From Lucinisca nassula (lineage: Eukaryota; Mollusca; Bivalvia; Lucinida; Lucinidae), in contig OY757021.1 in NCBI GenBank assembly GCA_963580285.1, positions 95,157,221 through 95,221,220 of the forward strand: a DNA stretch of 64,000 bases. Reading direction: 5' to 3'. Under the pieces are notes generated by a model. The model was not told where the DNA came from and did not search any database. It saw nothing but the letters and a program-made list of their open reading frames with translations. A program made the translations under genes and the position numbers. Below, piece after piece: positions 23,245-35,682 of the stretch (position 1 is its first letter; each line of letters begins with the position of its first letter).

Positions 23245-23312
23245 GCAAATAGTGTAGACCCTGATCAGGCGCCGCATTATGCTGCATTTGATCAGAATCT
23301 GCACTGTTTTCC
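23245..23312. repeat. Short hairpin repeat (GCAAACAGTG family), copy 3
   Basis: GCAAATAGTGTAGACC pairs imperfectly with GAATCTGCACTGTTTTCC. It is a more decayed copy. Confidence 0.75.
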
Positions 23313-24525
23313 AAACCCAACACAAGATTCCAGTTATTCCTCTTACGCAACACTCTGACAGTGATATTCCTCGCGGCTTTTTATATAAATAATCGTTACC
23401 TGGATTTACCATAAATTCGTTATCATCACGTGAACATCAACAATGACTGTAAAGTAACTTTGGTCGATTGACAAACAATCGACCCAGGGGTAGGTAGTAC
23501 TGTACGTCGCAAGACTGATTTTGGCATACAGGATGTACTTGGGCAGTAGTCCATTTGTTTTCACAGACATCATAATTGGCACACTGATCACGTTTCTTCA
23601 AAACTGAAATATAAACATATGGGGAAATGTTCTGGCGTTACCACACGGCACTTAACAACAGCTGCAGTTGAAAGTGAAATTGAAACTGCATGTGTTGATG
23701 TTGCCTTCTGAAAAATAGCTTCAGAAATATCCACTGTCCTGCCATTTTTGCACTCAAATGCCTACGTGACCGATCTGAGGTCAAACAGGTCAGGGTCATA
23801 CAAGTGTTATCGTTTGAATAAATCTGACATGGTCAGAGACTTTAAGGCAGCATACCAAGTTTCGGCGTTTCTGTTCCAGAGGAGATTATTTGCAAAGGTT
23901 TGGTTTCTGTACTCCTTCCAATTTCCCCGGTAACATTATTTTTATCAACTTAGTGTGTACGGTACGCCATGGGGGAAAAGGGTTAACTCTAGCATGGTGG
24001 CGAGTCATCACGTGCAGAAATTGTCCTATCAAAATGTTTCGTATTGATACATCTAAAATAGCACGCAATACTGTATTCCACGTAATAAGCTACTTTTGGA
24101 CTGCACTTCGCTACTTGAAATTTTCTGTATAAGTTCTGCATTGGATCATGAGTTTATCTTGCGTTTGCGATGATTTGTCTATATTATCACTGTAGTTGAT
24201 ACTAGCACTTGAGAGCTGTTCATTCGGGCCTCGGGACGTCTGAAGCTTTCCTTGGGAAAACACAATTTCAATGATACATAATACAAACAGAGATTGACAA
24301 CTTTGGGTCTGGTGGACCAATAGCGTTGGAGTTACCTGCCCTTCAGTATAAATATGAGCAAAAAATGGTGTCCACCTTTTCTCAGCTGTTTTCGATCGGA
24401 TCTTTTTGAAACTTTTAGTAAACAAAGACAAGCATACTATCTCAGACGAGTTCGAATTTGCCTTGAATCTGACAACCTGTGCTATTTCTCAGGTGAGCGA
24501 TCGCTGCCTGCTGGGCGACTTGTTC

Positions 24526-24700
24526 TTATTTCTGCTAAAAACAGTCGGTGTCGGGTACTCGTTAGAACCGTCACGCCGAGGCGGTCCTAACGAGTACTTT
24601 AAGAAGAAAAAAAAATGATTTTTACCTGAAAATTTTCATTTTTGGTCATGTTGGTTGAAACAAATTCAATATATTTGAATAGGCGTGTATTGATAATGAT
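24526..24700. mobile_element. Foldback MITE, 5'-truncated
   Basis: The centre (CTCGTTAGAACCGTCACGCC and complement) and the right arm to TAGGCGTGTATTGATAATG are present; the left arm is missing beyond TTATTTCTGCTAAAAAC. A fragment with CAGGTGAGCGATCGC (about 24490) abuts it. Confidence 0.78.
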
Positions 24701-25175
24701 ATATGTTAATAGGAGCCTGTGCATCCGAAACACGACGTATAATATAGTTATGCAACATGTGAAGACTGAAAATAAATGTGCGCGCGCATGCAGATTGGTC
24801 GCCACCTTTTGCCCTATGAATACACCAGGACTCGTAGGTGCTCCAAGAGACTCTTGTCTAATGAGCAAACTGGCTTTGCGTCTTTGGTGGTTTTCTGTGC
24901 AAACTAGCAACTTTTCCTATTGGTACGCTTATAAAAAGTTCTTAAATAATGTTCTGTTTAAGAAAATGAGTAAAATAAATGTTGATTTATACATACAGCC
25001 TTCTTTATATTGCCATTTGACATAACGACACAAGTCGTCAAAAGATTATTTCAAGATGATTCTTTGCTCAAGATGAGATTAATAGAGATAGACAAAAGCA
25101 TTTCAACACTCCCAGAAATAATGTTGTGGATATTTTTGAAATTGCTCACAACATTTGTGTTTTTGGATTTATCAT

Positions 25176-25660
25176 TTAAGAAAACACGCCTATACAAATA
25201 CATTGTAAACTTTACCGCCGAAAAAAAGCTACAATTTTAAGAAGAAAAATTGTACAATTTTCCTTATTTCTGTTGTAAATATAGATTGTGGGTACTCGTT
25301 AGAACCGCCTTGTTAAGGCGGTTCTAACGAGTACCCACAATCTGTATTTAAGAGCATAAATAAGAAAAATAAGGTTTGATCATGAAACATTTTCTACGGT
25401 CATTTTCTCCCTTCCGCTGATTCAAGAAGGGTAGTTGTCAGTTTCTGGCGAAAGAATGTGCACTGTACTGGTTAACCGCTTACGTATAAGCCTGCCCAGG
25501 AAAAGTGTGGATAGGTAAACTGACCGGCTCAAAAATGATCTAACTAGTGTTGACGGGGCCGTTAAACTCCAATACAAACAAAACCATTGTAAACCCCAGT
25601 TTTAGTAAATAAAAGTGGGGTTCAGGGGGTCAAAATTAAATAGACGTGTTTTCGTGATGT
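25176..25660. mobile_element. Foldback MITE split by a second insertion
   Basis: Left arm from AAGAAAACACGCCTATAC, centre GAACCGCCTTGTTAAGGCGG (25300-25325), right end TAGACGTGTTTTCGTGATG at 25640-25660. A block at about 25376-25587, ending TTGACGGGGCCGTTAAACTC and CAATACAAACAAAA, interrupts the right arm and looks like a SINE-type insertion. Confidence 0.78.
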
Positions 25661-26018
25661 TAATGAGAAAAATGGAGTGGTTAGGTGAGGCAAAGTTGTT
25701 GTGTATCTTGCGTCACTGGGGCGTCCAACTTTCAGTTGGGCAAGTCCTGCTGTCCTTGCAGCTGGTAAGGTGTTATTCTTTTAGTTTCTACACTTCCGTT
25801 CATTTTCCTCATTCCCTTCTAATCGTCACCCTCCTCTCCCCTACTGTCTTTTTTCTCCCAATCTCCGGGAGACAACACAAAATGACAAACAAGTGTCGAC
25901 GTGTTGATATACCCTAACACAATCAATCAATAAGGGCAGATTACCCTTGATTTTCTGTAATGCTACTCCTTATTTGGCTTCTATCGTTATAACAAATGTC
26001 GTCTTTCTATCATTCTAG

Positions 26019-26335
26019 CTGGACCATCTGTTCAAGATGAATGCAGTAGAATTTTACAGAGTAACGGCAAGTTGGCAGATGGCGATGCTGTTTTCACAAG
26101 TGCTGGTAACTTAAATTGCCGGGAAATCTTACATGTAGTTGGTCCGATGTGGAAAGGAGGAAACGAAAATGAAAAAGCCCTGCTTCAGACAGGCATTTTT
26201 AAAACACTACGTTTGGTTGCCAAGAAGAAGTATCTATCAGTGATGATTCCCGCGCTTAGTTGCGGGTTATTTGGATATCCGAACGATTTGGCAACGGAAC
26301 ATATTGTTGAAGCGATCTGTTCATTCGTATCACAG
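26019..26335 (+). CDS. PARP14-like: PARP14-like exon 4: core of macrodomain 1
   Basis: The acceptor is CATTCTAG at 26018 and the donor gtaaat at 26336. Joined to exon 3 it restores GCT and reads AKAISDA-AGPSVQDECSRIL. It carries GDAVFTSAGNL, then ILHVVGPMW, and the second ADP-ribose loop PALSCGLFGYP. All usual macrodomain landmarks are present and spaced normally, so this domain is probably able to bind ADP-ribose. In human PARP14 the first macrodomain has been reported to remove ADP-ribose from proteins; whether this one does is not shown by sequence. Confidence 0.92.
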
Positions 26336-27732
26336 GTAAATAAACATGGATATTACCACTTCACGGTTGCTTGTCCGGCTTTCTTCGTACATGGGCCGCG
26401 ACAAACGAAAAGGTGTCTGTGCGAAGACTAAAATCATTTTATCATATGACGTCGCGTCTGAGAGTGAAAAAAAAAACGCCATTTATTACATACCTACTAT
26501 AGGAAAATTACATTAGAATCTTTCAATACAGGCTCATTTTTCGCTATTTTCATGGCACAGTCATGCGGCGGGGCCAAAAATCCATATAATATGGATTTGT
26601 GGCACTGCCTTTCCATATTGGCACTGCTCCACTCTGTTACTTTAGCAATAGAACATTAATGCCGTACTCTATACGCTTCAAAATGGCCGCAGAAAAATCT
26701 CACTTGAAGCAATGTCAACCCGACTTCTGGACCTAGACAGAGCGATAGAAGACAGTGATAACAATAGATTTTGCTGATATTTCGTGGCAAGCATGAAAAA
26801 TGAAAAACAAAATACTTTTTAAAAGAAGTTCACACACGATTGGGAAGCATTGTGAAGGACGTTGCTTTCAAGCACAGCAGGGGTGTCCCAACATTTGAAA
26901 CAATAAGGTCTTGCCAACAACCTTAAACGAACAGATCCCTTCACTTATGAGGAGCTGGAAATGTGCGGAAGAAATCTGAGGGAGGGAAAATGTCCCCCAA
27001 AATTGTCTTGTATTTTATCATAAACAACCACCGCGACCGACTGCTACACAGGGAATCGATTATGCAGTAGCTTGATGAATGACACTAAGAGCCTTTAAAA
27101 TTAAAATGGTCTTCAAATAAGCACAAAACATTCTGTAAAATACCTTAAAAAACATTCTTTGAACTGCAGAAATTCGCTATTTAAAATGGCGATTTGGTTT
27201 TGTTTTGAAACTTAGAGTTGCGCCGTCACTTGTGACGTAATTTGCTGCGCACTACTATGTTACTGTATTACCGTGAGCATGGTTAGTGTAGGCCTACTAA
27301 TCAGTTATATAATTTAAAAGGAATTTCTTTTTTTTTTCGGTGGATACCGAAAATATATTCTCAACACACTCGATGAAACGTTCCCGGCCTCAACCTTTAA
27401 AATGTAAATATTCTCTTTGCCTTCATTTCTTCAAGTTGCATTGTAACTATGCTATATAAATGATGTAATAAAGAGGTTATGATATTGGCTAAAGCCCTCG
27501 GGCCAATATGACATACCAGTGCTAATATGACTTAGAAGGACACCTTTACCATATAATAACCTCTATGTAATATTTTCGATAATCCACTAGTGGATTAAAT
27601 ATGCAAATTAGCTAGATACGTCCCGTAACGTTACATGAACGACGTCGCGTTTACTGATGGCGGAATATTGACATTTTTGTAAACAATCGTGAATAAAATA
27701 CGTTTTTAATGTCATATGATAAATAGAATCTT
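26336..27732. other. Intron 4, first part: no recognised gene
   Basis: AT-rich sequence with no convincing exon. The phases of exons 4 and 5 match without anything between them. A block at about 27480-27560 repeats GGCCAATATGAC-like and GCTAATATGACTTAG strings. Confidence 0.5.
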
Positions 27733-27905
27733 GTGTATATATAGAGGATCTTACATGAGTGCTCATGTATTATTGAATTTATTAAACTTATTGAGAAAAA
27801 TTGATAAAATGCTCGGCAAAGCCTCGCATTTTATCCCTTTTCCTCAACTCGTTTAATAAATTCAATTATACATGAACACTCATGTAAGATCCTCTATATA
27901 TACAC
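27733..27905. mobile_element. Long palindrome with perfect 25-bp terminal inverted repeats
   Basis: The left arm starts GTGTATATATAGAGGATC and the right arm is its exact complement for 25 bp (27733-27757 against 27881-27905). Pairing goes on imperfectly inwards to a centre at GCTCGGCAAAGCCTCGC. It is 173 bp, a foldback MITE type without an ORF. Confidence 0.85.
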
Positions 27906-28309
27906 ACACACTTAGTCAGAATAAAATCTTTACTGGCTGCATGACGAAAGCTTTGCTTCTGTGGACAGATTGCGCAGATGCCTTATGCTTCGCTGGGCGC
28001 ATGCTTCAATATCCATTATTGCTTTGGGGCGGTTCACATTATCAAAACACTGACAGTACTGCTGAGTCGATTGTCTTTGAGCGTAGGCTGACACAATGGT
28101 CCCGGGCGGAGCCTTAGACTATTTCTTGTACCGTAAGAAAAGGGTAAAGTTTTCAGCCGGTAAGCATTAAAGCATGAACAAAGCATAAGATACCAGCGTT
28201 TTGATATTTATGAGCAATGTAAATTTCATGCTCAGATGTGTTGAGCATTAGGAAATGTTTATGAAATCGGAGCAGATGTTGTTGTTCTGTTCGAGCCAAT
28301 CGTTTGTTT

Positions 28310-28605
28310 GTTTGATTTGATGTTTAACGTCCCCGTGAACACTATATAGGTCATTTTGGAGACGTTGCTTCCAATTTTGTGGGACTTTAACCCGACATTG
28401 AGATGAAATGACATCTCAAGCCCTGTCGCCCAATGAAACCAATAGGGTTTATAAACATGGACGTTCCGACTCGCACCGCTTTGCCTGGGCAGACTTAGAT
28501 GCTCTAAGTGGTTTACCAGTACTCGCATGCGGTCGGATTCAGCTCTACGTGGAAGCATCGTGCAGCCCATTTGTTTCTTCAAGCCCCATTGGGCGGGGGC
28601 CGTCG
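28310..28605 (-). mobile_element. SINE-like 300-bp repeat, copy 4
   Basis: The minus-strand copy (on +: TTGATTTGATGTTTAACGTC, CATTTTGGAGACGTTGCTTC, CAATAGGGTTTATAAACATG). Short frames here are not genes. Confidence 0.78.
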
Positions 28606-28730
28606 AGTCAATCGTCAGTGATAAATATCGAATAACGGACGTTCTGATCAGACGTCGGCATCAGGTTGTTAATACAGAGTTCTTCTTGTTGTCACAAGCA
28701 CATTTTATCATAAATACATTATTATATTCG

Positions 28731-30632
28731 TTTTTTAGCTCACCAGAGCCGAGGGCTCCAGGGGAGCTTATAGTATAGGCATTGGTCCGTCGTCCGTCGT
28801 CGTCGACGTCGTCGTCGTCGTCGTCACCATTTTCAAACAACATCTCCTCTGAAACTACTTGGCCAGATGAATAAATTACATGTGGAGCCTCTGCGGGAAG
28901 GGGGAAAGAAAGTTTGTTCGTGAGGACTGGGTCACATAACCAATATGGCCGCCATGCCCATATATGGTAAAAACCTTCAAAAATCTTCTTCTCCAGAACC
29001 GAATGGCCGATGTTCTTGAAACTTGGTATGCAGCATCGGGGACTCGGGTCCTATCAAGTTTGTTCAAATGATGACCTTTGGTTGACCTTGACCTGTTTTA
29101 CGTCAAGGTCAAATATGGTCACTTAGACATTTGTATGGAAAAAAGGGAAAACAGTTGATTTTTCTGATTGCATGGTAGCTAGTGGCATCCGAAATGATAT
29201 TTGCACTAAGCTGAATGGAATTTTGTCAGTTCTGAAGGTCAAGGTCATTTAATGTCCTTTGTCCGGGAAGGCTCAGATTCAGTATTTTATCTTCTTCTCA
29301 ACTTAAACTGCTGGGTCGATTGAAACCAATTACATGTGGAGCCTCTGTGGGAAGTGGAGAGGAAAGTTTGTTGGTGAGGACTGGGTTACATGACCAATAT
29401 GGCCACCATGCCCATATATGGTAAAAACCTTTAAAAATCTTCTTCTCAAGAACCGAATGACCGATGTTCTTGAAACTTGGTATGCAGCATCGGGAACTCG
29501 GGTCCTATCAAGTTTGTTCAAATGATGACCTTTGGTTGACCTTGACCTGTTTTACGTCAAGGTCAAATATGGTCACTTAGACATTTGTATGGAAAAAAGG
29601 GAAAACAGTGGATTTTTCTGATTGCATGGTAGCTAGTGGCATCCGAAATGATATTTGCACTAAGCTGAATGGAATTTTGTCAGTTCTGAAGGTCAAGGTC
29701 ATTTAATGTCCTTTGTCCGGGAAGGCTCAGATTCAGTATTTTATCTTCTTCTCAACTTAAACTGCTGGGTCGATTGAAACCAATTACATGTGGAGCCTCT
29801 GTGGGAAGTGGAGAGGAAAGTTTGTTGGTGAGGACTGGGTCACATGACCAATATGGCCGCCATGCCCATATATGGTAAAAACCTTTAAAAATCTTCTTCT
29901 CAAGAACCGAATGGCCGATGTTTTTGAAACTTGGTATGCAGCATCTGGGACTCGGGCCCTACCAAGTTTGTTCAAATGATGACCTTTGGTTGACCTTGAC
30001 CTCTTTTACGTCAAGGTCAAATATGGTCACTTGGACATATGTATGGAAAAAGGGCAAAACAGTGGATTTTTCTGATTGCATGGTAATCTGTGGCATCAGA
30101 AATAATATTTGAAATCAGCTGAATGGAAGTTTTTCAACTCCAAAGGTCAAGGTCATTTGCTGACTTTTGTCCTGGATGGCACAGATTCAGTATTTTAATA
30201 TTCTTCTCTACTCAAACTGCTATGTTGATTGAAACCAAATAATATGTGGAGCTTCTATGGGAAGGGGTCGTAAGGACTGGGTCTCATGACCAATATGGCT
30301 GCCATGCCCTTATATGGTAAAAACCTTAAAAAAAAAACTCTTCTTCTCAGGAACCAAATGGCCGATGACCTTGAAACTTGGTATGCTGCATCGGGGGCTG
30401 AGACCCTACCACCTTTGTTCAAATGATGACCTTTCGTTGACATTGACCTGTTTTCACATCACGAACAAATTTGGTCACATAGACAGTTGTATGGAAAAAT
30501 GGCAAGACAGTGGATTTTACTGATTGCATGGTGGCCTTTTGTTGTCACATGACCAAGATGAGCACAATGCCTGTATATGGTATAAACCACATGACCTCTG
30601 GTGAGCGTAGTGGCCCATGGGCCTCTTGTTTT
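28731..30632 (+). mobile_element. Composite element with 454-bp tandem array
   Basis: It begins TTTTTTAGCTCACCAGAGCC, followed by a (GTC)n microsatellite (about 28787-28826), and ends CTCTGGTGAGCGTAGTGGCC, CATGGGCCTCTTGTTTT. The subterminal CTCACCAGAG and CTCTGGTGAG are inverted. The internal array starts near 28862. Another element at 33246 has the same ends with a different array. Confidence 0.83.
28862..30560. repeat. 454-bp tandem repeat, three close copies and one diverged
   Basis: Units start at about 28866, 29321 and 29775 (ACATGTGGAGCCTCTG) and are almost identical for 454 bp; a fourth from about 30235 is diverged and shorter. Each has ATGGCCGCCATGCCCATATA, CTTCTTCTCAAGAACCGAAT and TTGACCTTGACCTGTTTTAC. 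Minus-strand frames of 63 codons repeat at the same period and are satellite ORFs. Confidence 0.92.
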
Positions 30633-30719
30633 AAGTTTGCAGTGGCTCTCTTATCTAACTTTGTTTATTCTTTCTTTAACCCTTATCTTGCTGTTCAGTT
30701 CACAACAACCCATATCTTT

Positions 30720-30773
30720 GCAAACAGTGTAGATCGAGATCAGCAGCCATCTGATCAGGATCTACACTGTTTG
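30720..30773. repeat. Short hairpin repeat (GCAAACAGTG family), copy 4
   Basis: GCAAACAGTGTAGATCGAGA pairs with GATCTACACTGTTTG. A shortened copy 64 bp upstream of exon 5. Confidence 0.82.
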
Positions 30774-30836
30774 GCATTCAGTTTATGAAATTGTAGCAAT
30801 AAATTACATCAAGTATTTTCTCATATTCTTATTTAG

Positions 30837-30999
30837 AATCCAGATTCAACAGTTAAGGAGATCTACCTATGCGACAACAGACAAGATATAGTGACACATT
30901 TTGAGAATGCTGTCAAGAAAGTTTTAGGGAAAGCATGGTTCATTTTCCAGCACAAGCGTCAACTGAAAATAACCGACTCCCGTACGACAGTGCAAACAA
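30837..30999 (+). CDS. PARP14-like: PARP14-like exon 5: end of macrodomain 1
   Basis: The exon follows CTTATTTAG at 30836 and ends before gtaaat at 31000. Incoming phase 0 matches exon 4. The peptide begins NPDSTVKEIYLCDNRQDIV, then FENAVKKVLG, which is the last strand (hydrophobic, ending in a Cys-Asp) and last helix of a macrodomain. It then runs into a polar segment QHKRQLKITDSRTTVQT that begins the linker. It is too short to stand alone as an open frame, so it was found only through homology and phase. Confidence 0.85.
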
Positions 31000-31589
31000 G
31001 TAAATATAGTTTGTGTTAAATGTGTAGACCATTGTAGTAGTATTTAAATAAGTAATTGTAAATATAAATGTAAAAAATACCATTCGAGCAAATTTAAGAC
31101 ACAAAACTTCTTGCAGAATTCATTCAAACCATTTTTCAACTTGATTTGTTTTCCAGAATAAAAGGATCTCTTCCTGTACGCAGTATACTCTGAGGATTAG
31201 AGAAATCCAGATATGAAAGTTGCAGGGCCTGTTTTATTGAACTGTGAACACGAAACAAGTCGATTATTTAAATGTGTCTCTTTATATGAGGTGCTGCAAA
31301 AGGACAGCATGTCTATAGCCATTCAACATACCATTAAACCCATTCCAAAGATCTAACTATTCAGAAATTATTTATCTGCAAAATCTAATTTTGGAGACCT
31401 TCATTATTCCCAATGTCCAATAAAATCAGAACATACGGTCTAAATTCTAAGCATGAACATTTGATAACTAGCAGACGACTAAAATCGTACGTATCAATTT
31501 CTAGTATATTGTTGGAAAAGGAAATATAATAATACAATTAAAAATAATATTATCTCCTCTATTATTTTGAATTTTCCCAAAACATATAT

Positions 31590-33245
31590 TCTTTGAGGTA
31601 TAATGCGGAAAACAATGTGAACTCTTGTTACACCGACTTTTTCTATATAAATGTTCTATAAAACGACAATCTTCTGGAAGCAAGGATAACAACATAGAAC
31701 TGAAAACTTTACAATATGTTCTATAAAAGGGTTATCCTTTGGAAGCATGGAATTCACCACAGAACTGGAAAATAGGAAGTGTGCATGTTTTCTGGGCCAG
31801 ACTAGCTAGTTTCGGTCAATTATGCCTCATTAGTGACCATCAAGTATTTTCAAAATTCTACAATGGAATCAATAATCTCAAAGGACAAGAAAATATAAAC
31901 TACACAATGATGTAGGCAGGGAGACTTTTTAAGGCCGCCACACATTCCCAGACAACACCTGTAGTGACGTTTAATATGTTCTATAAAAGGGTTATGCTTT
32001 GGAAGCAAGGAATTCACCACAGAACTGGAAAATAAGAAGTGTGCATTTTTTTCTTGGCCAGACTAGCTGGTTTCGGCCAATTATGCCTCATCAGTGACCC
32101 TCAAGTATTTTTAAAATTCCACAATGGAATCATTGATCCCAAAGGACAAATAAATATAAACTACACAATGATGTAGGGCAGGGATACGTTTTACGGTCGC
32201 CACACATTCCCAGACACCAGTTGTAGTGACGTTTAATATGTTCTATAAAAGGGTTATCCTTTGGAAGCAAGAAATTCACCACAGAACTGGAAAATAAGAA
32301 GTGTGCATGTTTTCAGGACCAGACTAGCTAGCTCGGCCAATTAGGCCTCATCAATGACCCTCAAGTATTTTCAAAATTCTACAATGGAATCAATGATCAC
32401 AAAGGACAAGAAAATATAAACTACACAATGATGTAGGGCAGGCAGACGTTTTACAGCCGCCACACATTCCCAGACATCAGCTGTCGTGACATTAAATATG
32501 TTCTATAAAATGGTTATCCTTTGGAAGCAAGGAATTCACCACAGAACTGGAAAATAAGAAGTGTGCATGTTTTCTGGGCCAGACTAGCTAGTTTCGGCCA
32601 GTTAGGTCTCATCATTGACCCTCAAGTATTTTCAAAATTGCACAATGAAATAAATGATCCCAAAGGACAGGAAAATATAAATTACACTATGATGTAGGGC
32701 AGGCAGACGTTTTATGGTCGCCACACAAGTCTTTTCTGGGCCAGAGTAGCAAGTTCCAGTCATGCCTCATCAGTGACCGTCAGTTATTTTTAAAAGGCCA
32801 CAATGGAATCAAGGATCTAAAAGGACTAGAACGTATAACACATACTGTGGTAAAAGACAAGCAGACTTTTTGAGGCAGCCACATATTTAATTCTCAAAGC
32901 ACCAGCTGTGGTGAAGTTAAATACTATAAGAATGCAATCTTTTTGATGCAAGGACTACAAAATAGAACTGAAAACTGTGAAGTGTACACTTTTTATGGGC
33001 CAGACTATCTAGTCTCGGCCAATGAGGCATCCTCATTAGTGATCCACAGTTATTTTACAAAGTCCCTATGGAAGCAATGATCCAAAAGTGTAATAAACAC
33101 AAGGATAAAGCAGGGGGGGATTTAAGGCCGCAATACTTCCACTCCCTCAGCACAAATATTCTATGTGAGTGAAATGTTCTATAAATAAGTAATCCTTTTG
33201 AAGCAAGGGCTACAACACAGAATTGAAAACGGTGAAGTGTACTAG
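31590..33245 (+). repeat. ~261-bp satellite array
   Basis: Units start ATATGTTCTATAAAAGGG at about 31711, 31975, 32236 and 32497, with diverged units before and after. Each has GGCCAGACTAGCTAGTTTCG, GGCCTCATCAGTGACCCTC and CAAAGGACAAGAAAATATAA. The last unit is cut at about 33245 by the composite element and continues at 36066. Confidence 0.92.
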
Positions 33246-35662
33246 TTTTTAGCTCACCAGAGCCGAAGGCTCCGGGGGAGCTTATAGGATAGGCAGTTGT
33301 CCGTCGTCGTCGTCTGTCCGTAGTCGTTTGTCCGTAGTCGTCTGTCGTATGTCGTATCCTTGGGCTGGGGGTTTGAAAGTTTGTGTTTTTTATGAAAATC
33401 GGCTTATTAGTTTGGTTGCTATGGCAACTTGTTGTTTCCATAGACTTATAATGGGGAAAATTGAAAAATGGCATTTACTGCCAAGTCTCTGCAGATATTT
33501 TGACAAAACTTGCATAGAAATGTTCCATAGGCAATGTACTATCTGCCGTATGATTTTAGGCCTTCTGTTCATTTTTATTGGTTGCCATGGAAACCAAAAT
33601 GCAAAAAATAGAAAAAAAATACTTAAAAAATCATCTCCTCAGAAACCATATGCTCTAGGAGGCTGAGACTTTATGAAAATATTCACCATATTTGCCTTTA
33701 CAGGTTTTGTGTTTTTTATGAAATTTGGCCTTTTAGTTTTGTTGCTATGGCAACTTAGAGTTTCCATTGACTTATAATGGGGAAAACTGAAAAATGGCAT
33801 TTACTGCCAAGTCATTGCAGATATTTTGACAAAACTTACATGGACATGTTCCTTGAGTAAACTTCTCTCAGCCATAATGCTTTTATGTCAACCTGGGGGT
33901 CCCCTAGGTTGTGCCGGGGCCATGCCCCGCCCTCTCCACTCCATAAAATGCCTTATATCTCAGATACCTTACAGATCCCAACCCCTAAACCATATATATT
34001 CTTGTTCCTTATGATAAGATGCATTAAGTGACACCAACCTGGGGTCCCCCGGGATGTGCCGGGGACATGCCCTGTCCTGCCCCCTCTATTTCATAAAATG
34101 CCTTTTATCTCAGAAACCATTCAGATCCCCACCCATAAACTATATTAATTCTTGTTCCTTATGTTAAGATGCATTAAGTGACACCAACCTGGGGGTCCCC
34201 CGGGATGTGCCGGGGACATGCCCCACCCCCTCCACTTCATAAAATGCCATTTGTCTCAGAAACCATTGAGATCCCCACCCCAAAACCATAGATACTTTTG
34301 TTTCTTATGATAAGATGACTCAGTGACACCAACCTGGGGGTCCCCTGGGATGTGCCGGGGCCATGCCCCACCCCCTCCACTTCTTAAAAGGCCCACTATC
34401 CCAGTAACCTTACAGATCCCCACCCCTAAACCATATATATTCTCGTTCCTTATGATAAGTCGCATTCAGTGGCACCAACTTTGGGGTCCCCCGGGATTTG
34501 CGGGGGGCCATGCCCAACCCCCTCCACTTCATAAAAGGCTAAATATTCCAGAAACCTTACAGATCCCCACCCCAAAACCATATATATTGTTCCTGATGAT
34601 AAGACACATTCAGTGACACCAACCTAGGGGTCCCCCAGGTTGTGCCCGGGCCACACTCCACCCCTCGACTTCACAAAAGACCATATATCTGAGAAACTGT
34701 TCAGAGCCCACCCCTAAACCATATATATTCTTGTTCCTTATGATAAGAGGCAAACAGTGACACCAGCATGGGCGTCCCCCCGGGGTTCCACGGGCCATGC
34801 CCCACCCCTTCATTAAAATCCATATATCTCAGAAACCGTTCAGATCCCCACCCCTAAACCATATATATTCTTGTTCCTGATGATAAGACTCCACTTAATA
34901 ATAGGCCATATATCTCAGAAACCATTCAAATCCCCATCCTATAATCACATATATTCTTGTTCATTGTTATTAGACACATTCAGTCAACCCTTTCTTGGGG
35001 GGTCCGCAGGGGCCATTTCTCTCCCTTCCACTTCATAAAAGGGCCTCATATCTCAGAAACCGTTCAGATCCCCACCATTTAACCATATATATTCTTGATC
35101 TTTATGATAAGACATATTCAGTGACAACAATCTATGGCTTTTCTGGGATCTGCCATGCCCGAATCCCTCCATTGCTTAAAAGGCCTTACGTCTCAGGAAC
35201 CATACATATCCCCACCGCTAAACCATATATGTCTCTGTTCCTTTTTATAAGACCCATTTAGTGACACCAATCAGGGCCCCATTGGGCAGTGCCCACCTGA
35301 GCTCTGGTTTATGAAATTTGGCCCTTTGGTTTGTTTGCTATGGCAAGTTAAGAGTTTCCATTGACTTATAATGGGGAAAATTGAAAAATGACATTAATGC
35401 CTCTCAAAATATTTTGTCAAACTTTCATAGAAATGTTCCTTTAATATTGTTCTTTTTGGCCTATTGCCACAGGTGGGAAATTGTCATCTGTTGTCTTCAA
35501 GCGACATCAGACCTCTGAAGCCACTAGTCTGATTGGGTCGAAATTTTATCTGTAGCAGCCTTGGGAGCAGGGCTTCCATGGTTAATTAAAATACATTGCT
35601 GCCAGTGGGCTGTGGCCCCCTGAGCTCTGGTGAGCATTGTGGCCCATGGGCCTCTTGTTTTT
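33246..35662 (+). mobile_element. Composite element with ~145-bp satellite array
   Basis: It begins TTTTTAGCTCACCAGAGCCG and a GTCCGTCGTCGTC microsatellite, and ends GAGCTCTGGTGAGCATTGTG, GCCCATGGGCCTCTTGTTTT. Inside are two units with TTTCCATAGACTTATAATGG, then the 145-bp array, then a third such unit near 35340. It sits inside a 261-bp satellite unit. Confidence 0.83.
33880..35270. repeat. ~145-bp satellite, about nine units
   Basis: Each unit has GACACCAACCTGGGGGTCCC, GCCGGGGCCATGCCCCACCC, CTCAGAAACCGTTCAGATCC and AACCATATATATTCTTGTTC. The period is 140-150 bp with some shortened units. Confidence 0.9.
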
Positions 35663-35682
35663 TGGCTGGGCCACACCAGGGG

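Noticed and set aside
28661..28843. Acidic-run frame (DDDDDVDDD) on the minus strand
   Set aside because: It is the translation of the (GTC)n microsatellite near the end of the composite element.
28876..29975. Three 63-codon minus-strand frames, nearly identical
   Set aside because: They are one frame of the 454-bp tandem repeat and have no coding signature.
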